From: Thiotrichaceae bacterium UBA7359
GTDB lineage: Bacteria; Pseudomonadota; Gammaproteobacteria; Eutrophobiales; Eutrophobiaceae
DNA length: 24,516 nt
NCBI GenBank assembly: GCA_905182825.1
Contig: CAJJDJ010000026.1
Location: forward strand, 1-24,516
Direction: 5' to 3'
Shown here: piece after piece, positions 16,144 through 24,240 of the stretch
Numbering within the stretch: the stretch's first letter is position 1
Layout of the letters: each line of letters opens with the position of its first letter
Program-made: the position numbers and the translations under genes
The notes under the pieces: model-generated
The model's database searches: none
What the model was told of the DNA's origin: nothing
The model's input: the letters and a program-made list of their open reading frames with translations, nothing else

Positions 16144-17091
16144 TTATTGCAACCTAATAGTATCAGTCATACTTTGCAGCATGGCTGAGCCGATATTTTT
16201 TGCAAATTCATCGAGATAGCTCTCGCGCTTCGTATAATCGATTATATCTTCAGCACCTATTACATCACGAGCTACTTGGCTAGCACTTGCTAATTCATCG
16301 ACTAGACCAAGTTTGATAGACTCTGAACCAGTCCAAATGAGGCCTGAAAATAATTTCTCATCATCTTTTAGTCGGACACCTCTGCCATGTTTAACTACAT
16401 CAATGAACTGTTGATGAATTTCATTCAATATTCCTTGAACATGTGTCGCTTCAGCAGTTTTTAGTGGCTGGAACGGATCCATAAAACCTTTATTATCTCC
16501 AGCATGCAATAAGCGGCGTTCAATACCTAATTTTTCAATTGTTTCAACAAATCCAAATCCGGCCATTATGACGCCTATTGAGCCGACAATACTCGCCTTG
16601 TTCGCGTAAATTTTATCTGTCGACGCGGCAATATAATATCCACCAGATGCACACATGTCAGTGATGACAGTATATATGGGAATATCTGGATGCTTTTCTC
16701 TTAAACGAATTATTTCATCATTGATATAACCAGCCTGAACTGGGCTACCGCCGGGACTATTGATGCGTAATATAACTCCTTGTGTATTTTCATCTTTAAA
16801 TGCTCTTCTCAGTCCTGTAATAACATAGTCGGCCCTTGCCTCTGTATTAGCGGCAATAACACCATTGATTTCTATCAACGCGGAATGTTTATGAGTACTA
16901 AAACTTCCGAACTCTGTATTTTTAACAATGTAAATAATTAAAAATGTAGATAAGTACAATACAAACAACATTTTGAAGAAAATACCCCAACGTCGATTTC
17001 GACGCTGCTCAATAAAGATTCCTTTTGCAAACTCACTAATCAGTGCTTCTTCAGATTTTTTTGATTCAATATTTTTAATAATATCAGACAT
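16144..17091 (-). CDS. sppA: S49-family signal peptide peptidase (short SppA)
   Basis: A 315-residue serine protease of family S49. A single transmembrane segment at about residues 36-56 follows a basic N-terminus, so the catalytic domain faces the periplasm. The Ser-Lys dyad is Ser149 in DMCASGGYYIA and Lys201 in HAGDNKGFMDPF. INSPGGSPVQAG is the oxyanion-region signature. It is the single-domain form, half the length of E. coli SppA. Members degrade signal peptides and other membrane-released fragments. The Pseudomonas-type position after rluC is seen. Spacing of 134 bases from rluC and a TATAAT at 17126-17121 suggest its own promoter. Confidence 0.92.
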   Translation of the reverse strand: MSDIIKNIESKKSEEALISEFAKGIFIEQRRNRRWGIFFKMLFVLYLSTFLIIYIVKNTEFGSFSTHKHSALIEINGVIAANTEARADYVITGLRRAFKDENTQGVILRINSPGGSPVQAGYINDEIIRLREKHPDIPIYTVITDMCASGGYYIAASTDKIYANKASIVGSIGVIMAGFGFVETIEKLGIERRLLHAGDNKGFMDPFQPLKTAEATHVQGILNEIHQQFIDVVKHGRGVRLKDDEKLFSGLIWTGSESIKLGLVDELASASQVARDVIGAEDIIDYTKRESYLDEFAKNIGSAMLQSMTDTIRLQ

Positions 17092-17120
17092 TTAAAGTAC
17101 TTACTTAATTTATTTTATTG

Positions 17121-17126
17121 ATTATA
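17121..17126 (-). promoter_or_regulatory. Possible -10 element of the S49 peptidase gene
   Basis: A perfect TATAAT on the minus strand ends 29 bases before the peptidase ATG. The -35 region (CATTAA or ATTAAT at 16-17 bases) is poor, and the whole 134-base gap is very AT-rich, so the match may be chance. Confidence 0.3.
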
Positions 17127-17225
17127 TTTATTGAGCTGTTCTATTAATGTTACTCTTTATTACTTTTCTTTATAATTTATATTTTTAAATCAGTATTTAA
17201 TAATCATTGATTGTTGCATCTTATT

Positions 17226-18176
17226 CTAATTAGTCAATCGTTCCAAAAATTCACACAATACAGGTTCAAGAGGGGCATCTATGGTCAAGAATTTTTTACT
17301 TACGGGTGATCTGAGTTTTAAAGTTTTTGCATGCAGGAACATTCGCTTTAAACCCTGCTTTTTGTATTCTCGATTAATTACCCGATTGCCATATTTAATG
17401 TCGCCAATTACCGGATGGCCGATAGAAGCAGTATGTACACGAATTTGATGAGTACGCCCAGTAATTAATTTTATATTAACAAGACTAGCTGACTGAAATA
17501 TTCGCTCACGAGAAAGTTTAGTCATGGCCGATTTTCCATTTTCAGCAATAGTAACCATACGTTCGCCCAAATTGATGTTAGTTTTTCGTAATGGTTTATC
17601 AATAGTTATTTTCTTGTCGACAATTCTACCCGCTAAGAGTGCAGAATATGATTTCTCAATTTCGTGATTATACATCGCTGAGTGTAATTGTTTCAATATA
17701 GGAATACTTTTAGCCAACATAAGACAACCTGACGTATCTTTGTCCAAACGGTGAACTAATTCTATCTTTTTATATATATCATCCATAGCCCTGAAGGCTT
17801 CTATTACACCGTAAGATTGCCTGCTACCGCTGTGTACAACAATCCCGGCAGGCTTATTGATGATAATCAAAGATTCATCCTCATAAATAATAGACTTCAA
17901 TATTCTTTGTTGCAATGAACTTGAAGGGATAGTTTGTTTTTGCTGATCAAGATAAACTGGCGGGACACGTAAAATATCACCTTCTAATAGTTTATAAGTC
18001 TGTTTAATTCTTCCACTGTTGATTCTAACTTCACCTTTTCTTAACATTTGATATACGCGAGATTTAGGAATTTTGCCTAAATACCTGATAAGAAAATTAT
18101 CAATTCGTTGTCCCGCATTGTCCAAAGATATAACTATTTGTTTTGAATTGATTTTTTTTGTATGAATTTGACCCAT
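17226..18176 (-). CDS. rluC: 23S rRNA pseudouridine synthase RluC
   Basis: A 316-residue RluA-family enzyme; E. coli RluC modifies positions 955, 2504 and 2580 of 23S rRNA. An S4 RNA-binding domain spans about residues 21-85 (QRIDNFL...KGEVRING-like RINSGRIK). The catalytic Asp145 is in VHRLDKDTSG. INKPAGIVVHSG, GRTHQIRVH and HPVIGDIKYG are family motifs. Adjacency to rne, divergently transcribed, is the standard arrangement and supports RluC rather than RluD. Confidence 0.94.
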   Translation of the reverse strand: MGQIHTKKINSKQIVISLDNAGQRIDNFLIRYLGKIPKSRVYQMLRKGEVRINSGRIKQTYKLLEGDILRVPPVYLDQQKQTIPSSSLQQRILKSIIYEDESLIIINKPAGIVVHSGSRQSYGVIEAFRAMDDIYKKIELVHRLDKDTSGCLMLAKSIPILKQLHSAMYNHEIEKSYSALLAGRIVDKKITIDKPLRKTNINLGERMVTIAENGKSAMTKLSRERIFQSASLVNIKLITGRTHQIRVHTASIGHPVIGDIKYGNRVINREYKKQGLKRMFLHAKTLKLRSPVSKKFLTIDAPLEPVLCEFLERLTN

Positions 18177-18630
18177 TTATTACTCATTTTATTGCTGTAG
18201 AGCGGCAAGATTGTTATATTAACCATATGAAACTGTACATTGAAATTGTGGTTCATCACAGTTGATTTTTAAATGTAAGGTACTCAAAACGGCTAAGAGC
18301 TAGTGATAACGTTTGATTATTTAGTAAACATGGATGATAAAACTAAGATATGTCATTCAAAAAAAATATAATAACAATATTTGTATTGATTATTTAAGAA
18401 TTTATAGCGAAATATAATATGTAAAAGGTGATGTTTGGTGATTTTATCTGAAAATGTCCAAATTAGTACGGACACATGATAATCAGAAACACAGGGTTGT
18501 AATCATGCTCAACCCAAACAAAATGAGCAAAAAATTGTGTCAGCGCTCCCCGCGTGTGGAAAAAGCATTTGATTAAACAATCTTGTGTTTCATACAAAGC
18601 TGGTAGAGCGAGGCTTAAGGAATAACAATA
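18177..18630. promoter_or_regulatory. rluC-rne divergent spacer with long structured rne leader
   Basis: A 454-base spacer. The left part is AT-rich and should hold promoters in both directions. A perfect TATAAT at 18413-18418 (plus strand) with poor -35 candidates, or TTGTAT-16-TATAGC at 18381-18408, would give an rne leader of about 200 bases. From about 18450 the composition is less AT-rich and hairpins are visible: GTCC/GGAC near 18456-18472, GGGTTG (18494-18499) with CAACCC (18510-18515), and the alternative TGCTCA (18506-18511) with TGAGCA (18524-18529). CGCTC (18544-18548) can pair with GAGCG (18606-18610) just before the ribosome-binding site. E. coli rne has a long leader through which RNase E controls its own message; a similar role here is inference. 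Confidence 0.5.
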
Positions 18631-21069
18631 ATGAAACGAATGCTGATCAACGCAACTCAGCCAGAAGAGGTGCGTGTTGCACTTGTAGACGGACAACGAT
18701 TATATGATCTCGATATAGAATCAGCTGATCGCGAACAAAAAAAATCAAACATTTATAAAGCTAAAATCATTCGGATTGAACCAAGCCTAGAAGCTGCGTT
18801 TGTTGATTATGGTGCAGAACGACATGGTTTTCTGCCGTTCAAAGAAATAGCGCGCACCTTGTTCAAAGCTGAACAAGATGATAAGCCTCGAATTGGTCGA
18901 ATTAGTATTAGCGATGCTATTGAAGAAGGACAGGAATTCATTGTTCAAATTGAAAAAGAAGAGCGTGGAAATAAGGGAGCCGCACTAACTACTTTTGTCA
19001 GTCTTGCGGGTCGTTACCTTGTGTTAATGCCAAATAATCCTCGTGCGGGTGGCGTCTCTAGACAAATTGAAGGTAGTGACCGAGCCGAAGCACGTGATGC
19101 GATGAGCGGACTTGTTGTCCCAGAAGGTATGGGGCTGATTTTGAGAACTGCGGGCGTAGGTAAATCATCAGAAGAACTTCAATGGGATTTAGATTATTTA
19201 TCACAGCTTTGGAGTGCAATAAGCTCAGCAGCTATCGAGCGTCCGGCCTCTTTCCTTATATATCAGGAGAGTGAAGTCATTATCCGTGCAATTCGTGATT
19301 ACTTGCGAAAAGATATTAATGAGATATGGATAGATGATGCTGAAGTACATAAGCGTTGTCATGATTTTATGACTCAGGTTATGCCGCATAACCTGGAAAA
19401 ATTAAAACTCTACAAGGACGATGACCCTCTTTTCACACGTTATCAAATCGAATATCAAATAGAAACTGCATTTTCTAGAGAAGTCCGTTTACCTTCTGGT
19501 GGTGCTGTTATTATCGATCATACAGAAGCATTGATATCTATAGATATTAACTCTGCGAGAGCTACGAAAGGAAGCGATATAGAAGAAACAGCTTTTAACA
19601 CGAATAAAGAAGCTGCTGAAGAGATAGGACGCCAACTTAGGCTACGTGATATTGGTGGCCTAATAGTTATAGATTTTATTGATATGCTTAACACTCGTAA
19701 CCAACGTGAAGTCGAAAATGCTATGCGTGAAAGTTTGCGTATGGATCGTGCCCGGGTTCAAGTTGGCAGGATTTCTCGTTTCGGGCTTCTTGAAATGTCG
19801 CGTCAGAGATTAAGACCATCCTTGGGAGAATCTAGTCATACACCTTGTCCGCGATGCGATGGTCAAGGAACTATTAGAGATGTAGAATCATTGTCTCTCT
19901 CAGTATTGCGCATCATCGAAGAAGAAGCGATGAAAGATATGACCGCTAAGATTATTGTGAGAGTGCCTGTAGATGCAGCTACATTTTTATTGAATGAAAA
20001 GCGGCAGCATATTAGTGAAGTACAACATAGACTTAACGTTGAAATTCTAGTAATTCCTGAACTAACAATGGTTACACCGCAATATTCGGTGCAACGTGTT
20101 CGATTGTCTGATGTTAAACAGGATGAAAATCAGCAGTCTAGTTACAAAATTCAAATAGATGAAAAAAGTAGTATTAATAATAATCTTATTAGCACACATA
20201 ATAAACCTCGAGGAGAACAACCAGTTGTTAAACAATTTGTACCCTCAGCACCAGTTCCCATCGCGAACACAAAAAATAAGTCAAACGGTTTTATAACTAG
20301 ATTGTTTGGCAACTTATTTCGTATATTTGAAAATAAAAAGCTGACCACGTCAAACAATCGCCAACAAAATAATCGATCACGAAATGAACGTAATAGCAAT
20401 CCTAACCGAGATCGACCAAGACGTAATAATACAAATAATCAACAAAGACGGAATTCGAATACAAACAACCAACAAAAGCGCAATTCGAATACAAACAATC
20501 AACAACGATATAATTCGAGCTCAGATTCAAATAATGCTGACCGTAATAAGAATCAGCAAAAGAATAATGAGAAGAATTTAGGTAGTGAGCTTACTAATGC
20601 TGATGTAACAAAAAAGAATTTAAATTCCGGGTCAAGACGAGGCCGACGCGGAAGTCGTAAGCGTAAGCAAGACGATATAAATAATATTGTGAGTGTTCAT
20701 GAAGATACAAATATAACGAAAAGCAACAAGTCTGAGAGCATGAATCAGCCTGACGTGAATGTAAACAACATGCCATCTCAAGAAGTCACTAAGAATATTG
20801 AAAATGCTCATGACGACATAACTCATCAGAATAGCAAGACTTTTAAAACAGAACATTTAACAGTTGAAACAGCTAAATCTGTAGAATATCAATTGATAAA
20901 CAAACAGTCTGAGATTAAATCACCAAGTGAAACAGAAACTCATGAAGATAATGAATTAACACAAATAAACCCTAAAGCTGCTTTATATGTATCAATACAA
21001 GATGATGGAAATAATGTTAATAAAACAGATATTGACCGTGATTTAGAAAACAAGGATTCAAGTCAGTAA
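18631..21069 (+). CDS. rne: Ribonuclease E
   Basis: An 812-residue endoribonuclease for mRNA decay and rRNA/tRNA processing. The catalytic half is complete: RNase H-like start MKRMLINATQPEE, S1 domain (about 36-120), 5' sensor and DNase I-like region with catalytic Asp305 (SIDINSARATKG) and Asp348 (VIDFIDM), and the zinc-link CPRC (Cys406, Cys409). Residues 554-567 (FITRLFGNLFRIFE) form an amphipathic helix like the membrane-targeting segment of gammaproteobacterial RNase E. The rest is disordered, Asn/Gln/Arg-rich, with three decapeptide repeats (600-629) and basic SRRGRRGSRKRK near 670. At 812 residues it is shorter than E. coli RNase E (1061), but much longer than RNase G, which lacks such a tail. 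AAGGA lies nine bases before the ATG. Confidence 0.96.
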   Translation: MKRMLINATQPEEVRVALVDGQRLYDLDIESADREQKKSNIYKAKIIRIEPSLEAAFVDYGAERHGFLPFKEIARTLFKAEQDDKPRIGRISISDAIEEGQEFIVQIEKEERGNKGAALTTFVSLAGRYLVLMPNNPRAGGVSRQIEGSDRAEARDAMSGLVVPEGMGLILRTAGVGKSSEELQWDLDYLSQLWSAISSAAIERPASFLIYQESEVIIRAIRDYLRKDINEIWIDDAEVHKRCHDFMTQVMPHNLEKLKLYKDDDPLFTRYQIEYQIETAFSREVRLPSGGAVIIDHTEALISIDINSARATKGSDIEETAFNTNKEAAEEIGRQLRLRDIGGLIVIDFIDMLNTRNQREVENAMRESLRMDRARVQVGRISRFGLLEMSRQRLRPSLGESSHTPCPRCDGQGTIRDVESLSLSVLRIIEEEAMKDMTAKIIVRVPVDAATFLLNEKRQHISEVQHRLNVEILVIPELTMVTPQYSVQRVRLSDVKQDENQQSSYKIQIDEKSSINNNLISTHNKPRGEQPVVKQFVPSAPVPIANTKNKSNGFITRLFGNLFRIFENKKLTTSNNRQQNNRSRNERNSNPNRDRPRRNNTNNQQRRNSNTNNQQKRNSNTNNQQRYNSSSDSNNADRNKNQQKNNEKNLGSELTNADVTKKNLNSGSRRGRRGSRKRKQDDINNIVSVHEDTNITKSNKSESMNQPDVNVNNMPSQEVTKNIENAHDDITHQNSKTFKTEHLTVETAKSVEYQLINKQSEIKSPSETETHEDNELTQINPKAALYVSIQDDGNNVNKTDIDRDLENKDSSQ
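20428..20517 (+). repeat. Three tandem 30-bp in-frame repeats in rne
   Basis: Three adjacent 30-base units start at 20428, 20458 and 20488. Each begins AATACAAA and ends AATTCG, and they differ at a few internal bases. In frame they encode NTNNQQRRNS, NTNNQQKRNS and NTNNQQRYNS. They lie in the disordered tail of RNase E. Copies of this type can change number by replication slippage without breaking the frame. Confidence 0.9.
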
Positions 21070-21095
21070 AGCGAAAGCAAAAAAGTGTCAGTAAC

Positions 21096-21116
21096 AAAAA
21101 ATATTAATGTTTTTTT
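21096..21116. terminator. Possible weak bidirectional terminator between rne and prfC
   Basis: In the 51-base gap between the convergent rne and prfC ends, an A run (21096-21101) and a T run (21110-21116) flank a short near-palindrome, TATTAATG. The stem would be A-T pairs only, so it is weak. No GC-rich terminator is seen here. Confidence 0.2.
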
Positions 21117-21120
21117 ATTT

Positions 21121-22695
21121 TTAATGCTCTCTTGTTGAATAAAACGTAATATCAGGCCAGCGTTCTATGATTAAATTTAAGTTAACTATAGATGGTGCAA
21201 GATATGTCAAATGTTCGCCACCATCAAAAGCGATATTGTCACTAGCTTTTTTACAAAATTCATCAAGTATTTTATTATCACTACATTCTACCCAGCGAGC
21301 AGCAACAATAGGAATGTTGTCATATGAGCATTCTACGCCATACTCTTCTTTGAGGCGCCAAGCTACGACGTCAAATTGTAGTATTCCCACGGCACCAAGA
21401 ATTAAATCATTTCTATTTTTAGGTCTAAATACTTGAGTAGCGCCCTCTTCACCTAATTGAGTTAAACCTTTTTGCAATGCCTTCAACTTCAGTGGATCTC
21501 GTAATTGTACACGCCTAAATAACTCAGGAGCAAAATGAGGTATGCCGGTAAAGTTCAACTTTTCTCCTTGAGTGAAAGTGTCACCAACTTGAATAGTTCC
21601 ATGATTATGTAAGCCAATAACATCTCCCGACCAAGCTGCTTCTGCTTGTTCACGATTTCCAGCCATAAATGTTAATGCGTTTGAGACTTGAATATCACGA
21701 CCCAATCGTACGTGATGGATTTTCATTCCACGCTGATAGCTTCCAGAGCATAAACGTAGGAATGCAATTCTGTCTCTATGTGAAGGGTCCATATTCGCTT
21801 GAATTTTGAAGACAAAACCACTTAAATTATCTTCATTTGGTTCTATTTTTCGTTCTTCCGCAACACGTATTTGTGGTGCAGGTGCATGTTCAAGCAAACA
21901 ATCTAGAAATTCTGAAATTCCGAAATTATGTAGCGCCGTTCCAAAAAAAACAGGGGTCATTTTACCAGACAAGAAATCAGTTCTAATGAACTCTCCGTAT
22001 ACACCTTGTATTAAATTAATTTCTTCTTCAAATACTTTAATTTGTTCACCTAGTATTTCTTTTGCTTCTTCACTCTGTAATCCATTGATTAGTTTCGCAT
22101 GGATAGCATCATTTTTTTTATCATATAAGCGTAACGTATCATCTAATAGATTATATATTCCAGTTAATCTAGAACCCATTCCTATAGGCCAAGTGAAAGG
22201 TACGCATTTAATATCTAAGTCTTTTTCAATTTCGTCTAAGAGATCTATTGGTTCTTTCCCTTCGCGGTCTAATTTATTAATGAATGTAATAATAGGTGTT
22301 TCTCTTAATCGACAAACGTCCATTAATTTCAAAGTTCGTTCTTCAACACCTTTAGCAACGTCGATAACCATAAGGGCTGAATCAACAGCTGTTAATGTTC
22401 GATAAGTATCTTCTGAGAAGTCAGCATGTCCGGGCGTATCTAATAAATTTATGGTTTTACTTTTGTACTCAAATTGCATGACAGAGCTAGTGACAGAAAT
22501 ACCCCTTTCTTTTTCCATCTGCATCCAATCTGAGGTTGCATGACGATCAGATTTTCTTGCTTTTACAGTTCCCGCAGTTTGTATAGCACCGCCATACACT
22601 AATAATTGTTCTGTAATAGTAGTTTTACCAGCGTCGGGATGTGAAATGATGGCAAAGGTACGTCTTTTGTTAGTTTGAGTATGTTGTTCGGACAT
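21121..22695 (-). CDS. prfC: Peptide chain release factor 3
   Basis: A 524-residue translational GTPase that recycles RF1/RF2 after termination. GTPase motifs are complete: G1 SHPDAGKT (18-25), the switch region around GISVTSS, G3 DTPGHADFSEDT and G4 NKLDRE. The C-terminal part (QVFRPKNRNDLILGAVG, LQFDVVAWRLKEEYGVE) is RF3-specific and separates it from EF-G and TypA. It starts 12 bases after pdxJ and is probably co-transcribed with it. Confidence 0.96.
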   Translation of the reverse strand: MSEQHTQTNKRRTFAIISHPDAGKTTITEQLLVYGGAIQTAGTVKARKSDRHATSDWMQMEKERGISVTSSVMQFEYKSKTINLLDTPGHADFSEDTYRTLTAVDSALMVIDVAKGVEERTLKLMDVCRLRETPIITFINKLDREGKEPIDLLDEIEKDLDIKCVPFTWPIGMGSRLTGIYNLLDDTLRLYDKKNDAIHAKLINGLQSEEAKEILGEQIKVFEEEINLIQGVYGEFIRTDFLSGKMTPVFFGTALHNFGISEFLDCLLEHAPAPQIRVAEERKIEPNEDNLSGFVFKIQANMDPSHRDRIAFLRLCSGSYQRGMKIHHVRLGRDIQVSNALTFMAGNREQAEAAWSGDVIGLHNHGTIQVGDTFTQGEKLNFTGIPHFAPELFRRVQLRDPLKLKALQKGLTQLGEEGATQVFRPKNRNDLILGAVGILQFDVVAWRLKEEYGVECSYDNIPIVAARWVECSDNKILDEFCKKASDNIAFDGGEHLTYLAPSIVNLNLIIERWPDITFYSTREH

Positions 22696-22707
22696 CTGAG
22701 ATATAGG

Positions 22708-23439
22708 TTAATATTTTGGTAAAACCGATGAGTTAATTATTTTTTTCATTTCTCTTACCGCTTCGGATAATCCAGAAAATACGGCTCGGGAAATGATACT
22801 GTGTCCAATATTTAATTCTAGCAATTCAGGAATTGCTGCAATATTCATCACGTTGGTATAATTCAAACCATGGCCTGCATGCACCTTTAAACCAACACTG
22901 CTAGCATATGCAACTGATTTTATTATTTTATTTAATTCCAGTTTTTTTTTGTTATCGTCGTTCGCATCGGCATAATGACCTGTATGAATTTCGACACAAG
23001 GTGCTGAAGATTCTACTGCTGCATCTATCTGTTTTTCGTCAGCATCAATAAATAAAGAAGTTCTAATCCCAGCCTCTTTTAAACGTGCACAACTTTCAGT
23101 TATCTTATGTAATTGAGAAAATACGTCTAAGCCACCTTCAGTTGTAACTTCTTTGCGTTTTTCTGGGACTAAACAACAATACTTCGGTCTTACTAATTCA
23201 GCAATTGTTATCATTTCTTCTGTCAATGCCATTTCAAGATTCATAGGCGTTGTTAATGTTTCGTTTAATAGATGAACATCTCTTTCTTGTATATGACGTC
23301 TATCCTCACGTAAATGCACAGTAATAGAATCCGCACCTGCTTGTTCTGCCAAATGTGCGGCAGCTACTGGATCGGGGTATCGTGTACCTCGAGTTTTTCG
23401 AAGAGTCGCTATATGATCTATGTTTATACCAAGTAACAT
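22708..23439 (-). CDS. pdxJ: Pyridoxine 5'-phosphate synthase
   Basis: A 243-residue TIM-barrel enzyme that forms pyridoxine 5'-phosphate from 1-deoxy-xylulose 5-phosphate and 3-amino-2-oxopropyl phosphate, the last ring-forming step of DXP-dependent vitamin B6 synthesis. GINIDHIATLRKTRGTRYPDP, HLREDRRHI, ALTEEM, LVPEKRKEVTTEGG, EIHTGHYA and VHAGHGLNY are the expected active-site loops. It follows recO by 61 bases, as in many proteobacteria. Confidence 0.97.
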   Translation of the reverse strand: MLLGINIDHIATLRKTRGTRYPDPVAAAHLAEQAGADSITVHLREDRRHIQERDVHLLNETLTTPMNLEMALTEEMITIAELVRPKYCCLVPEKRKEVTTEGGLDVFSQLHKITESCARLKEAGIRTSLFIDADEKQIDAAVESSAPCVEIHTGHYADANDDNKKKLELNKIIKSVAYASSVGLKVHAGHGLNYTNVMNIAAIPELLELNIGHSIISRAVFSGLSEAVREMKKIINSSVLPKY

Positions 23440-23456
23440 AAAATAATCTTTTAGAA

Positions 23457-23484
23457 TTTATAAAAGTTGATATTGTAGCGACAA
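23457..23484 (-). promoter_or_regulatory. Possible sigma70 promoter of pdxJ-prfC
   Basis: On the minus strand TTGTCG (23484-23479) is followed after 16 bases by TATAAA (23462-23457), which would start transcription near 23450, about 11 bases before the pdxJ ATG. It lies wholly in the 61-base recO-pdxJ gap. Confidence 0.35.
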
Positions 23485-23500
23485 TCGATATACAGGTATA

Positions 23501-24223
23501 TCAAACAAACTGTTTTTGTTTTATATATTCTTGGTAAAGCTTTCTACTAGCTAGTGGTTTTTCTCCTAAATACTGATTAAGTAGAGACCGCAGTAGTATC
23601 TTCGCTTCTTTTTTATTTTTAGTATGAATCAAAGTTTCATTATTCAAGTCGATTAATGTTTTGCCCGAGACAGGAATTCCTGCTCTACTATCATTACTAT
23701 TTGAAGTTGGGCCTAAATCTAATTTATAATGATAGTCATTTTCGGCGGCAATCTCGCTCCCTGTGTGTAAATCCGGGGCAAATATCAATCCATATCCCAG
23801 AGATTGTAATAAATTTTTTTCAAAATAACGGATTAAGGATTGATCAGTATTACTATTAGACAGTTCTTTTACAGTTGTATTATAAGTGTCAAATAATTCT
23901 GGATGAGATTCATGTTTATGTAACAATCTAAGAATTATTTCATTTATATAAAAACCCGTCATCATCTCTACTGGACTCATTGGAGTCATTATTGTGGCTA
24001 ACTCAGCATCAATCAACACACCTAAATCCGTCTTACTGACCCATGTCATTAAATATTCTTGATAGAGATCATAGCTTACACCTTGTTTTTTTTTATTCCG
24101 TTTTGCGCCTTTTGCAATAAGACTAAAACGACCATGTTCTCTAGAAAAAATTTCAAGAATGAAGCTACTTTCCAGATAATCTCTACGATGCAATATATAA
24201 CATGACGTATGCTCAACTATCAT
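23501..24223 (-). CDS. recO: DNA repair protein RecO
   Basis: A 240-residue RecF-pathway protein that binds and anneals single-stranded DNA and helps load RecA. The N-terminal OB-fold (SCYILHRRDYLESSFILEIFSREHGRFSLIAKGAKR) is diagnostic. The helical part follows with MTGFYINEIILRLLHKHESHPELFDTY and NLLQSLGYG. No zinc cysteines are present, as in E. coli RecO (242 residues). It is 17 bases after era and has only a weak Shine-Dalgarno sequence, so translation may be coupled. Confidence 0.95.
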   Translation of the reverse strand: MIVEHTSCYILHRRDYLESSFILEIFSREHGRFSLIAKGAKRNKKKQGVSYDLYQEYLMTWVSKTDLGVLIDAELATIMTPMSPVEMMTGFYINEIILRLLHKHESHPELFDTYNTTVKELSNSNTDQSLIRYFEKNLLQSLGYGLIFAPDLHTGSEIAAENDYHYKLDLGPTSNSNDSRAGIPVSGKTLIDLNNETLIHTKNKKEAKILLRSLLNQYLGEKPLASRKLYQEYIKQKQFV

Positions 24224-24240
24224 TTAAGTAACATTAATAC

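Noticed and set aside
18463..18696. 77-residue minus-strand frame over the rne leader and rne start
   Set aside because: It overlaps the rne start and the structured leader, has no recognisable protein features, and is best read as a shadow frame.
20151..20856. Minus-strand frames opposite the rne tail
   Set aside because: They are antisense to low-complexity Asn/Gln codons, which produce Leu/Val/Phe-rich artefacts resembling membrane proteins.
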